Assembly: GCA_037178855.1 (NCBI GenBank)
Contig: JASJZC010000001.1
Coordinates: 4,774,001 to 4,838,000 of the forward strand
From: Oscheius sp. JU75
Lineage: Eukaryota > Nematoda > Chromadorea > Rhabditida > Rhabditidae
Direction: 5' to 3'
DNA: 64,000 nt
Under the pieces are notes generated by a model. It saw only the letters and a program-made list of their open reading frames with translations, was not told where the DNA came from and ran no database searches. The position numbers and the translations under genes are program-made. Positions 10,801-22,645 of the stretch are shown in pieces. The first letter of the stretch is position 1, and each line of letters begins with the position of its first letter.

Positions 10801-13800
10801 AGCTACTTAGAACGGGTGTCTGGACCTATTCCTGGATCATCTTGACCGTGTTTGAAAACCTGGGTCTAGAGAAACTGCATGTTAACTATCCTGATATGTC
10901 AAATGTTCTCGGTCTGTCAATTTTTCTGTTCTATAAACTATAGCCTGGCAAGTCCCAAAACAGCGTGAATAAAAATATCTATGACTTTCTGCACAGCTGC
11001 CTCTTACTCTCAAATCCTTGCCTAACTGGGACTTTTTGGCCTAAACAGTGGCTCTGTAGTAATACCTTGGTGAGTGTCCACCGCCTCCATCCATTGGATT
11101 GTAAGAAGATCCATCGAGTAGTCGTCGTTCTCCCCAGTCAACACTGAAACATAGTTGTACTGAATTTAATTCTCCCAAGGCTCTTCATCTTTCACTCTCT
11201 AGCCCTTAAGCGGTTGCGGAGGGAGAGGGAGACTCCCCGAGGGATCAGGGGGCCACTCCTGGCCCAGCTATTTGTTGATAATAGTGCCGACAAAGACTGG
11301 TAGCTGTGGACACGCGTCTCTGATAAGTTCCCCAAATGGGGGCCAAGAGAGATAATGAGCCAATTGTGACCGTCCATTCAGATTTACATAATCGCGTCTG
11401 TGTAATGTGTGTGTGCGCACAACTTGATTCATTATCTGACGGAAAAGTACCGCACTTTGAGATCAAAAAGTGGGATTTGTGATTACACTTGGACCCAATA
11501 TCTTCTGGCTGTTCTGACTAAAAATTGTTGCCAAGTGGGGAGGGCAGAGGTCAACGAGTCTCCGAGGAGGAGTTTGTCATCTCGAAACATGGGTCTCTCT
11601 ACATTATAGGCCAGTTTAGGGGGAAAAGAAGGTTCTATGGAAATTTTTAGAGAAAAAATAACAGAGAGTGAGAGCGTCAACGATAGATATTCGAACAGTT
11701 TCGCAGCTCTTTATCTCCGATCAGTTCATTGCCAAAGTTCAAATGGCGGGAGATGCAAACTTGACGGAGTAGTATTCAATCATGATCTATGACGATCAAT
11801 GGCCTCACAATATTCGACTCAAAACAATCCCCGAATCAGAAAACAATAGGTCAGCTGGTCCTAACGCGATTACTGCCTGGCTATTGAGAGTAATGCGCAT
11901 CGCGATTGTCGGGCCTCCAATAAAACACTCGAAGCGCGATTTTCAAGGCTCCCCTCCGAAACAGCCCGAGGCACCTTTCCCGAAAGGCTATAGCAGATTT
12001 ATGTCATGATACTGCAGAAGTTTTTTGGACTGATCAGTACAAAAATATACTAGTCCACCATTAAGGAGACGCTTAAATTAAAAGGTGCCATACGGGCTAC
12101 TAACAACCGAAATTGCTATATTAGGATATCTGTTCGAGGAGCGACATTGACATGTTATTGGTCAACAAGAAAGTCACGTCAAGACAGTTTACCCTCTAAA
12201 GTGGAGGTGAGAGATGGGTTGATAAGAACCCTGAGGTTGACATAAATTAACGGGACAGAGTGAGATCAGCTGATGAATTTCAAAATGTGATATAGGAATG
12301 AACTTTAATCTTTTTCCACTTCAAAAGAATCGGGAAATTGTTAGAAGAAGAATGGAAATTCTGCTACCCTGGTGTCCAGAATTCAGAACAGACCGGTAGT
12401 TCCCGAACTTACAAGGCGGTGCGACTGACTATGACCGTCGAGAATAGCAATAGATTGTGGAGTATCATAGTAGTTTCTCGCTCTCGAATCAGAAGGGGAT
12501 CACTTCGTCAAAGAGGCGGGGTCAGAGGTTTGGGGGAGGCGGAGCTAGGCGAAGACGGATGGCTACAGCTTACGGACCACTTTTGGCAGGACCGACAGGA
12601 ATAGTCGGAGGATTAAAATGTACTCAAACGAGGGTCAGGAAACCTCGAGGTGTACTACATGAGAATGATGGACTCGCAAACTGACTTCTGATCGTCGTTG
12701 CTCATTGTAAGGGCTTGAGCCTCGGCTAGGGGACAAGGAACTCCAGCATAGCAGACATCTTCAGAGAGCGGTCTTTGTGAGAGGCCACAGTCCGTTCCTC
12801 CAATACATTCGACCTGAAAGATTGAGTTTAGTACTCGTAGTCTTAGGGTAAATTGAAAACCGCAGTACTGTCAAGATCGACCTTGACCAACCATCTGTTA
12901 TAGAAATGATACGGGAATGAAATATGTGATCAGAAGACAGTAATTGAAACGACCGTGAAGTCTTACCGTTCTGGTCTTGACTCCCTGACCACAAGAAGCC
13001 GAACATCTGCTCCATCTTCCAGTCTGCCAATGACCACAAGTCTCGTCTCCACACGTCTCTTCCGATACCTGAATGGATCATCAGCTGTCTAGTTTTAGTA
13101 ACAAACCGGCTTCGACTGATTCGTACAGAAAGAGTCGGGAACGTTGACCGAGTGAGTCGCTGTCTTGTGAACACAGTAGACGGACCGGACTTTCACGCCT
13201 CCACCGCAAGGAGGATGACATTCGGACCAGTCTGATGCCAGCCAACTGAAAAAGACTGATGATTAAAATTATAGCAAAAATTAGGGTTCACAGCAAACAG
13301 TGTTAGTCAGTTAGACGAGTAAGCCATCCCATAGCGGGCAAACCATGCGCCTACCGTATTTACGGGAACTCACCGACAACTGAAAGGGATTGGTTTTGTG
13401 AGGAATTTTGTCGGGTTAGGGATGGTTGGAAATACCTGGAGGGGCAGATCAGAGGAGGACAGAGTCTGACATGGGGCTTCGGACGTAGTCTATCGGCACA
13501 TAGACGCTCGGGAACGACTCGACCAGTATTGGCGTTGATGCAGACCGAGACGGAGTGGGATTCCCGAGTAGCAAGCTGAGCATCGTCACAGCTGCCGGCA
13601 CACGGGGTGAATTCTCCTGAATATTACGAATGATTACAGTGGGTCCGTCGCTTGACCGATCTTGTTTCAGACCCAATAAACGATTCTCAAGCTTTGCGAT
13701 GTTCTGCAAAGTTGTAGAACAGATTAAAACAAGTACAAGTTTTTAGAGCACAAGCTTGGCTCTTGCCCTGTCGGGGCTCCAGCGACAGTTGTGCGCTCTT

Positions 13801-14943
13801 CCGGTCGAGCTAGACAGGAGTTCTATCAAAGACGCTATCTCGCAAACTGACCACAAAGAAACTGTCTTTAGTTGACAACAATGGCTTTAGACACGCAGAC
13901 ACACATACAGAGACGTTTTTGCATTCAGAACCTGATCACAAACTATAATTCTTCTTGAGTGTTACCTGACTCTTTCCAGGCAAACTGCGCACTGTCACAG
14001 GTATCTCCTCGTCCTCCACAGACTCCACAGGCATCGAAACGAAGGGAGGAGCCAACAATATCATCGCATCCCACTACCTAAGACCATGTGGTGTAAAATG
14101 TAACACAAGGAAGTACCTGACAAGAACCTTGGCTGCAGACAGCTCGAGTCTTGGTCGACTGACACGGTGCACCGTCAGCAACCCGCCAAAGAAATTGTAT
14201 ACCCGTGGTTCGGGACTTGCAGACCACCTCGCACTGAAAAATTTGGAGTGTTTGCTGACCAGAACCTTTTGTGGCTAGAATTCTGATTATCCGAGCAGAA
14301 GGACTGCCGAACCCAAGAAATTCTCCCACCTGCTGCTTGGAAAGTATGATTTCTCCACTGCAGATGGTGTCCCTGGTAGATCGGCTCGGCTTTTCACAGT
14401 CCTAAACTCCAGCAGTTATTTCCCACAGAATGTTCTCTCATGTTTGTTGGGTGCCCTCTGGGAGTCTTCAGTCAAATCGAAGAGCCTGCCGAGACTCCAC
14501 TATTCGGCTATTAGCATAGCTGCTCCCGTGTTTTTTGGGCTGCGAGGAGAAGGAAGAAACTGACCAAAACATTGCAGACCCGATATCTGGTTGAATGGCC
14601 TGAGCATCGTTCCTCCAAACATCTTCGCAACTGTTGGGAGACTCCTCCACCACACTAAAATCTTGTTCTTTTCTTGAGTTCAGAGGGGCCCTGCCGGCCC
14701 TAATAATTCAGACGAGGGACAATAGGAAAGGCAAGGTGGCCTCGCCCGGACCGATTCCCTAACGAGTCAACCTTTTTTCGGCAAAATTCAGTTTCTGGAA
14801 CATACTGATTTGGAGCAAGCTGTCCAGGGAGACCATCCAGCCCAGCCGAAAGACGAGACCGAATGAGTGTTCTGAACATTGAAAGAAGTATGAATGAGGT
14901 CCAAGAAACTGACAGCTAGGAGTAGCAGGAAGATCCACCTCAT
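7884..14943 (-). CDS. madd-4: ADAMTS-like protein / punctin (MADD-4-like)
   Basis: Roughly 20 exons. Exon 1 encodes a signal peptide (MRWIFLLLLA, ATG 14941-14943). Then come TSR1 (GWAGWSPWTACSKSCGGG), an ADAMTS cysteine-rich module (ending CGVCGGRGDTC), seven more thrombospondin type 1 repeats, an I-set Ig domain (about 9200-9560; conserved VWWAKNG and DAGVYEC), three more TSRs and a C-terminal PLAC domain (QKCCATC), stop 7884-7886. There is no metalloprotease domain, which separates ADAMTSL/punctin from true ADAMTS enzymes. In C. elegans the protein with this architecture, MADD-4, is a secreted organiser of neuromuscular synapses and a guidance cue. Exons between about 11150 and 12760 are unsettled: the exon ending near 12690 (ALTMSNDDQK) and the one at about 11055-11143 (VDWGERRLL) must join, but another exon could lie between. 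Divergent promoter with syntrophin. Confidence 0.88.
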
Positions 14944-16996
14944 CTCTTGTAGTCATCTCGCGATCATGACCGACACGACCTAACTGGAAGAAAAAGTGTA
15001 AACGGAGGGAGAGGTCCGGAGAATGCATAAAAAGGCGCCCCTTTTGAAAGGAGCAAGGTCCCTCCCAGCAATCAAACTACGGCACTACCTCTCCGAGACA
15101 ATAGGTCCACCAAACACAAGCCAGGAGAAACTTTTTTGTGAGTCAATTGAAAGGAATTGGGCTGAGGAACTGGGTTTGGCTGGAATGTTAGGTAATAGTC
15201 AGCCAATTGTCTCTCGTTTCCGACCTTAGATCTAACTTGCTGCATGTCTATAGGTGGGGACGTCGCTGATGCAAGGGGTTTTCTTTAATACAAGGAGCAG
15301 GCCACGACACAGACTTTCTATCTCAATTGGACTGTGGTAAGGGAGTTCTTCAGGTCGTTCTATTGATGATAGTCATGTGCTATCCAAAGAAGCTAATGTC
15401 ATTTAAACGGTACGTGCTCAGTCGTAAGGGTCTTCTTGGAACAGGCTCAAGGTAAAAGATTGACTACGGTAGAGAGAGAGGGACTGAGAAGCGAACAGCG
15501 ATTGGGAAGTCGTGTGAAGAAAGCAAAGTCGATTAGGGTGGACTTGGCCCCGCGACGGAGGCTTCCTAAAAACAATATTTGGCTGGCGGCCCTGGAAGTG
15601 TGGGCCTTTCTCTCTCTCCTCCGGCAGTTATGAGCCAACTCCCGGAGGATTCATCCAGTCGATCACACGTTGAAGACGAACGTGTGTGTGTGCTTGCAGC
15701 CGTGGTCATTCCTTCAGGATCATATGACCGGATTCCGGTCAAGCTAAGTGCAAACAAGGAGTACTATAGAAGAGAATGCGCAGCGGGACAGTGAAGGATC
15801 TCTTCGAACGACCCTCTATCTATCATTCTCATCGCTGTCATTCCGTCTTTATGAAGAACAATTGCCGATGGAAGTAATCCCTGTTCGGCGGCTGAAGGAA
15901 AGAGAGGAGAACCAGTATCAATCACTTTTGTCAGGAATATCACTAATGCCACTTTGACCATTTCTCATTACGAAGTATGAGCGTACATCAGTACTTTGAA
16001 CCACATGAACTCCCAATGTGTAATCTATTAATGGGACAAGGATGAGAATAACTGACCCAAAAGAAAGACTCTAGCGAGCTCTAATTCAATCGAGAGACGT
16101 GAGACAAAAACGTAACTGATTGTGAGACCGTCTTTTTTCCGATTTTGCCCTCAAGTTAAGACTGTGTGTTCAGATCTGGGTTGCTCGGGACTTGTTCTGA
16201 TCCTTTTCTCGAGACAAAAGAAAATGTGGGAGAGAGTCAGTGCGAAAGAATAGTTTTGGGTATACTACTTGAGAAAAAGAGATGAGAGGCAAAACGTCAA
16301 CGCCCAAAAAAACGCAAAAGAGTTGGTTCAGGTAGATTACTTGGAAGAAAAGCAACGTGACCTGGATAGAACTGGAGAGGGAGCAGTCTTCCAAAGCAGC
16401 AGCAAGCGTCCAAGTGAGCACAATCAGAAGTGAGCAACTTGTCCTGTCAGGAGTTGTTTTTGACAAGTCAAGTCTATCGATGTTGGCAAGTGCTAAAGTC
16501 GCTTTTGAATGAGAATAGTTTTGTGGAGAGGAAACGGTAAAAGTGTGGCAGGGGACTGCCAATAGAAGACAGATCTTGACAGAAACAAATCTCTAATTTC
16601 CTTCTGGCGACGAACAAAAGTTTTAGAAACTTCTCAGACAGCGAAAGACGGTCTCACAATCAGTTACGTTTTTGCCTCACGTCTCTCGATTAATTTATAA
16701 ATTCCTGGAGGTATCCTGATCTTTGTCCAATTGATAAATAACACATTGGATGTTTATGTGGTTCGAAGTACTGAAGAACATTCATACTTATTCGGTTAAT
16801 CATTAGGTTTTACGGTAACGCTGGTACGCTTGCTTGATAGCTCGAGTTATAAGGATAGTAGCAGTTGACATATTCTTATCTTGTCCTCTTGGACACAAGA
16901 ACCCCGTCTAAATCCCAGCTGATAGATTTGTGTAATGTGTTGGGAGCTCGGGGCTGTCCATATGGCGGCCACTGCCCAAGACACACGCCGACCAAA
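14944..16996. other. Divergent promoter region between ADAMTSL and syntrophin
   Basis: About 2 kb separating two genes transcribed outward. I see no protein gene here; open frames on both strands lack family features. The middle is occupied by a long inverted-repeat element (15970-16795, listed separately). A small hairpin with CCTCCGG and CCCGGAGG arms occurs near 15620-15650. Regulatory sites for both flanking genes are presumably here but none can be named. Confidence 0.5.
15970..16795. repeat. Long inverted-repeat (foldback/MITE-like) element
   Basis: The left arm (about 15970-16137) is the reverse complement of the right arm (about 16643-16795), with an internal spacer near 500 bp. The best-matched inner part, 16089-16136 against 16645-16692, differs at one position over 48 bases. 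The outer part (CAGTACTT..GAACCACAT..CCAATGTGT) is more diverged. Long terminal inverted repeats around a short non-coding core are typical of foldback or MITE elements; the sequence could also form a long hairpin if transcribed. No transposase frame is visible inside. Confidence 0.75.
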
Positions 16997-19777
16997 ATGA
17001 AAACGAAGCCTCGTAATCTCGACGTGGTGGGTTTTTTTTTCTCGTTCTTATCGACTGCATGACTCATTCTTTTAACACCCTATCGCCGCCTCAGGCCGCA
17101 TGTTTATCTGTTTACCGCAGGTGCATCACGGATTGGTTCTCATCAGTGACGGGAATGGAAGAGGACGTCCCTCCAGGCTGCTCTTATCAAAAGGCAAGAA
17201 AACGTTGATGTTTGTTTAGTCATTTCTTTACAGATCAATTGTCAATTCAAATTCCACACGACGGCACCGAGCCGCCCGAATCGAATACACCGGAAGAGAA
17301 TGCGACTCGAACTGTTGTGATCAAGAAGAAGACTGGCGGGCTTGGACTCTCGATCAAAGTTTGTGTATTTTCGAAAGAACTGAACTTTGCCTTACAGGGA
17401 GGAACAGAGAATGCCCAAAATTTGCCCATCGTCATCTCGAAAATCTTCCCAGGAATGCCAGCAGATTCTACTGGACAGCTATTTGTCGGCGACGCAATTG
17501 TGGAAGTGAACGGGATGTCGGTGGAGGGAAGGAGTCACGATGAGGTACTTTTTGAGCAAAAAACGGAGATTACTTGCTGAGACAGTACGGGCAATTATTC
17601 CTTTTCTCTATACTACCCTGAAAAACTTTCTATCCAATTAACTACAGTACTCTTCAGGTGGTCGAAATGCTGAAGGCTGAAGGCGATGACGTTCAACTTG
17701 GAGTTCGACACTACACTCACATTGCTCCCTATCTAAAGTGGGATTTTTTCGTTCTCTCAAAAGTTTCCTTCTTAGACCAGCCCAATCTCTCCAGCCTGGA
17801 AGAAGTGGTAGTGCTCTGGACAAACTCTACGAACCCAATACTTGGAAGGTGGGACAGTCCATTAAAGGGGGTATAAGGGACAAAATGAAGTTGATGTCAA
17901 AAGAAAGATTGCTTTGCTCTGATACCAAATATATATCAGTATGGGTCGAAAATGCGTTATGTTTGAGCTATGACCCAAACAATCGCTCAGAAATTCATTT
18001 GTAAACCAAGGGTGCTGTGAGCATGTTGCTCCTTGTCGCTCTATCGAATCCTTAGAATGACTCAAATTTAAGCGCAAGAACAGGCTGCATAAGCGCTTTA
18101 CCTTGAAGATTGCCAGCTGAAATGTTTCCTACCTGATGAATTTTAATATTGCCTAGGAAACGTTCGGTTACGCAATAGTTCTTTACCGAAGTAACAACCT
18201 CCAGCCACAGAGCTACTCGCAAACTAAATTTCGACTTGTCAACGCCTGTCAAAACAGTTCAAATTGAAGCGAACTCGTGACATGCCAAGAAAAACGTGCT
18301 TTAAGTTACTGTAGAAAATGATTTCGGTTGTCTCTTATGCTTCATTTAAAACAGCTCATTTCTCTTTCCAGTCAGCAATGAAAGCCCAGTCGGAAGTGGA
18401 CATCCACGATGGGAGAGAAAAATCAGTCGCGACACTGGATCTGAAAGACGACAAGTGGAGAACAATCACGACGATTCCCCTTCCGATGGCTTACCTGACT
18501 CGATATCTCTGGGGAACGGATAACATTCGTCCAAACGCCTTCGAACTCCGAGCTGTGGATGGAAATTCCAGTGGGATCATTCACTGCGAGGACTCGAGAG
18601 CTCTGGAGCAGTGGCTCAATCACATCCACAACCATATCCAAGTTCTGAACAATAAGTCGGTCAAGATGTCCAACAAGTACCTGCATCAGAGCGAACAGGT
18701 TTGTCTGAAATGCCGATTTAGCAGATTTTTTTGTTGAGATTTCGTACATTGGCTGGATCAACGAGCACATGGGAGAAGGAACACCCGGAGATCCGAAACA
18801 GAAATGGGAACCGAGGTTCCTCATTCTAAAAGGAGGAGATGTCTGTCTTTTCGAGAGCCCACCAGTGAGGCTTATGAGCCATTTTATTTACTCCCTTTGC
18901 AGTTGAACTCGGAAGACCTCAACAAGTGCATCTACCTCTACAAATGCTACGACGTGGCGTTGCGACAGGTGATTAGAAGCTCGTCGCCTCATTTTATATT
19001 TCTGTCCAGCTCACCTCGACTGTCATGGAAAACTAACAATTTCAGGGGCACTCAAAGGAGACCAAACAAGCCTAGAAATTTTTTAACGTATGCCGTAATC
19101 ACTCTAGTAGTGATGTGCGATAGCACCACTGCATTTTCGACTCTTGCTGCACGTACGGATTTTGCACTATTTCAGGTCCCAAATGACACCAGACGTCTGG
19201 ACAAGCGCGAGAACTGTATCTACATTGAGACCTGTCAATCTGCCCGTCATTATTTGGCTTTCGATACCCAGCAAATGCTGGACAACTTTGAGATGTCTTA
19301 TCACAAATGCATTTACAACACTGTCACCAATATGCAGGTGGCTCAAACCAAACTAAAATTTACGATTCTTACTTTAGACAAGAACTTTTGCCTGTAGTTT
19401 CGAAGGCAGACCGAGTGGTCTGGTTCTGGACATCAAACAGGGCATTAGTCTATACGATATTCCGACAAAGGTGAACAGCTTTGGCTGAAAACAGCGGGAC
19501 TTTTCAGAGTTACACCTGGCAATACCGTTTCCGCGATCTGCACTCGTCAACAGACGACGGAAAGGTACACTTTCTGTTGACTTTCAAAGATGACCGATCG
19601 CTGAGTGTGGAGAAACTTGAAGTCAAGGCGAGTTCCGATCAGAAGGCTGAATACAGAAATTTTCAGGAAATTGAGAGCGACGAAGTCGTCGCCATCGCCT
19701 ATAACCTTCACTCCTTCTTGGTAACGAAGATCGTCGCAGCTGATCCAGATTTTATCAAACAGAATCCATTGCTGTAA
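16997..19777 (+). CDS. SNTG1: Gamma-syntrophin (PDZ and PH-domain adaptor)
   Basis: About ten exons. The N-terminal split PH half (HHGLVLISDGNGRG) is followed by a PDZ domain (about residues 60-140; carboxylate loop GGLGLSIKGG, then IVISKIFPGMPAD and FVGDAIVEVNG), a linker, the second PH segments and the syntrophin-unique C-terminus (WQYRFRDLHSSTDDGK to VAADPDFIK). Syntrophins link dystrophin-associated complexes to channels and signalling proteins; the sequence fits the gamma class (C. elegans STN-2 type). ATG 16997 was chosen because it gives a short Met-Lys-Thr-Lys lead-in in frame with the next exon. A GC-AG intron follows LLLSK (AAAAG|GCAAGA), and another GC-AG intron is likely after EKLEVK (AAG|GCGAGT). 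The junction near 19338/19398 does not keep frame with a GT donor and is unresolved. BDP1 begins 72 bp downstream. Confidence 0.85.
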
Positions 19778-19849
19778 CATTACTTAGTGAAAATGACAGT
19801 TTATTGCCTTGTACTGCAGGCTTTCTCAACGCTCTGGCGTGATTTTGAC

Positions 19850-21123
19850 ATGGAAACTAGATGCAAGCCGGGAAATAATGCAGTAAAGACGGCCAAGAAA
19901 AAAAAGGTTTGAATGCTCCCCAAAATGGAAAGCTCTACTTGAGGAATTTTTGATTTTTTCTAATCCTCTTTTCTGTGGCAAAAAAATTTAGCCCATTTCC
20001 AATTCCTTCCGTGTCTATTTTGCAGAAAAATATATTGTGCTTACAAATGAACGAAAAAGGGGTATTCAATAAAGATGGAGAACTTGACACGGGAGTCGTG
20101 CGAATAATGGATCTTGCTCATTGGAATCCTAAAAATGGAGCAGCTCTATCCAAGTAAGCTGTTCCTTGTAAATAATACGTTTTTTTCCGTTACATAAAAG
20201 AGAAAGAAGTGGATACTAACGAAGAAGGCGCCCTGCAGCCCAAAACTGTAGCCGATAAATCGAAATTGTCAGCTCCACATGTGATTGATCGAGAGGGAAA
20301 TATCGTGCTGGACGAGAAGAGCCTGTTTGTCAGAGGTACTCATCTCGACATCGACGAAGTTTTTCCCGATTTTCAAAAAAAAAAACGAGTCTTTCAGGAT
20401 CAATGTGGAAGAAAATTTGCTTCGAATTTGCTCAAGAAAAACATGAGCAGGAAGGGAGTCACGTGGTCGCCAAAGGAGACAAATCTGTTTTATGGTATAG
20501 GGTCTTATTCTTGTTTTGTAACATGCTACTCTCAGAAATTCTCAGATGTACCGGTCCTGATTTTGGTATTATGAGCGAATTCTACCCAAGCAGAACCAGA
20601 CTCGAGATGAAGGCAAAGTATAACCGGGAGGTGAAGCATAATTGGCAACGTGTCGAATTGGTTAGTTTTATTATCAAAAATGGATACGACAAGCATTTTT
20701 AGACCATGAAAAATCCCTTGGCTCTCGACAACTCCTTGAAGGATCGTGCCGATCGTTTAGCCCAGGAGATCAAGAACGAAGCACAGGCCAAAATGAACAA
20801 GACCAATAAGAAGAAAGCCAGGACCAAGACTGACGCGGAAAATAGGGACGACCAGGAGTTCCCCATACAGTTAGCCTCCTATGGAAAGAAAACCTTCCCC
20901 AGAAATGCAAGGAGGACTGTTCCGATCAAAGACGAAGAAGAGGACTCGGAAAACGAGCCATTCGTCGAGCTGAAGAAGGCCAGAAAAACTATTGCAGTCG
21001 AGCAGAAAGTCGAAAAGTTTGTGCTTTCTTTCCTAAATAACAGCGATATTCAGTAAGAAAAAGGAGATCAAAATCGAGACCTCTGCAGACCAAGATATTT
21101 TCGAGCCGGAGCAGAAAGCCTAG
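19850..21123 (+). CDS. BDP1: TFIIIB subunit BDP1 (B'') homologue
   Basis: Six or so exons encode a short BDP1-like protein. Recognisable parts in order: the region before the SANT domain (MDLAHWNPKN, then DREGNIVLDEKSL), the extended SANT/Myb domain (VTWSPKETNLFYEILR joined to GPDFGIMSEFYPSRTR and LEMKAKYNREVKHN), and a Lys/Glu-rich tail to TAG 21121-21123. BDP1 completes TFIIIB with TBP and BRF1 and opens Pol III promoters. The start is 72 bp after the syntrophin stop with no AATAAA between, and a TTGTACTGCAG acceptor lies ahead of the first exon, so it looks like the second gene of an operon. The N-terminal ATG (19850, or 19793 in the same frame) and two internal junctions, near 20156/20200 and 20320/20397, are uncertain. 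An AATAAA is at 21213-21218. At under 400 residues it is much shorter than human BDP1. Confidence 0.82.
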
Positions 21124-21554
21124 AAGATTACCGCAGTCAACTCGGCGGAAAACGGCTAGGCTTCTCGATCTCTAATCAAAATTTTTTTTTCTCACTTTTG
21201 TTATTGTTGGGTAATAAAATTTTCTTAATACCTGTGTTTTGTCACTAATGTCTATCATTCAACCTACCTGCTTAATTGCATTGTTGTGCTCAATCAGCTG
21301 ACTAGCCGCCCACGTATCCTAAAGTTCACGAAACAATTGCTGTTTGTTGAGCTCAAGGGGCACAGCCAGTTTTTGTAAAATCACTCAAAAGTTTATTACT
21401 TACTCGTAAACGTTTGAACAAACACGAAATTTTTGCGAAAAGAAAAAGGAACGCGCCTACGCATTCTAGCGAGGGGTCAAGGAATCACGAACAAGGTGTT
21501 GGATACTGTACGCGGGAAATCACATGCTACAAGAATGCTGCTAATGACACGGTT
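21124..21554. other. 3' intergenic gap between convergent BDP1 and calponin-like genes
   Basis: About 430 bp between two stop codons on opposite strands. It holds the BDP1 poly(A) signal AATAAA at 21213-21218 and no gene that I can support. Confidence 0.5.
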
Positions 21555-22645
21555 TTAATGTCCATTGGCTTGAGGAGGCAGCTGGTCCGGGACGGCTTCC
21601 TCCGGGAATTCCAGCTCCCAAATCCTGAAGTTATTTGTTGCTCAAGTTCCCTTTCTGATTTGCATACCTCTTGATATGAGATCCACGCACGTCTCTCGGT
21701 GTGCCGAAGCCTGTCATGCCCTAGAAAAACTTCGTTACAACACAGCCTCTTGAGACTTTTTCAAACAGAAAGAGCAAACTCCGCTGTCAGACAGATCTGA
21801 CTTCATGCGTTTGTTTGTGCGGGTAAACAGTTCGTGCTAGCCCTAAACAGACCTTCTGGCTTTCGAATTGATTTGTGCCGCTCTGAAGACGCACAATGGC
21901 ATCGGACTGGCGCATCGCCTCAATATTCCATCTCTTGCCGTTGTCCGCAAACTCCACTGCAGTCTGCGTGTTGCGCGGCATGCCAAATCCCGTCTTTCCC
22001 TGGAGAAAAAGACAACATGAGACGTGTGGACTTTAAGAGGTTTATGAGACAGGACAGAAGGTTAGTCTGGATGGAAAGAGTCTTTTTTCCTTACCTTTTG
22101 ACTGTCAAACTGATTCGTGCCGCTCTGCAGTGGCACAATGGCGTCAGATTGACGAAGCTGTCTGGAAATTCGACTTGTGTGTACATACTTCAGGCTCGAA
22201 CTCACCTCAGAGTCCATTTTCCATCGCGTGTACGCCTCTCATTGTACTCGTTGCTCGGCACGTCAACTGCCGCGACCTTCAGGCCAGCAGATTCTGAATA
22301 GTTTCACGTAGCAAGCGATTGTTTGTTCTATAGGGTGGCGTGGAAAGCTCTCGGAGCTTTCGGAAGCGCGCTCTGTCAATACGGTAATCTCTTGTCGCAA
22401 TTTCGATTGGAAACTTGAGTACTTGTTGACGGTGAAATCAAATGGATTTGTAGGATAAACGTTGTAGCAAGATAGGGGCTCATAGCGAGAGAAAAGTGTC
22501 TGGAAAAACTGAGAAAACCTTCTTTGAGCTGGCATTCTGGTATAGCAGATGATCTAGAGCCTTTACAGAATGCTTAGAGGATATTAGGCTCGTGATGAAA
22601 CGATCCAGAGGAGATAGAAAACTTACCATTGTTAGGAGCAGCCAT
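21555..22645 (-). CDS. Calponin-like-repeat (UNC-87/CLIK-type) actin-binding protein
   Basis: Six exons give a protein of about 150 residues: MAAPNNESAGLKV, then two blocks ending in calponin-like (CLIK-23) repeats, IVPLQSGTNQFDSQKGKTGF and IVRLQSGTNQFESQKGMTGF, each preceded by a KW/RW...RQSD segment, and a C-terminus SHIKRIWELEFPEEAVP. In UNC-87 and calponin these repeats bind actin and stabilise thin filaments, so a muscle or cytoskeletal role is likely. No calponin-homology domain is present, and there are only two repeats, far fewer than UNC-87. Each repeat unit spans an exon boundary after SQK. The first intron (about 300 nt) separates the six-residue start exon. A TATA motif lies 46 bases upstream of the ATG. 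Confidence 0.85.

Noticed and set aside
12338-12684. Possible extra exon of the ADAMTSL gene
   Set aside because: The minus-strand frames contain a few cysteines and Trp but no WS.C..C spacing and no convincing acceptor, so it is left as intron.
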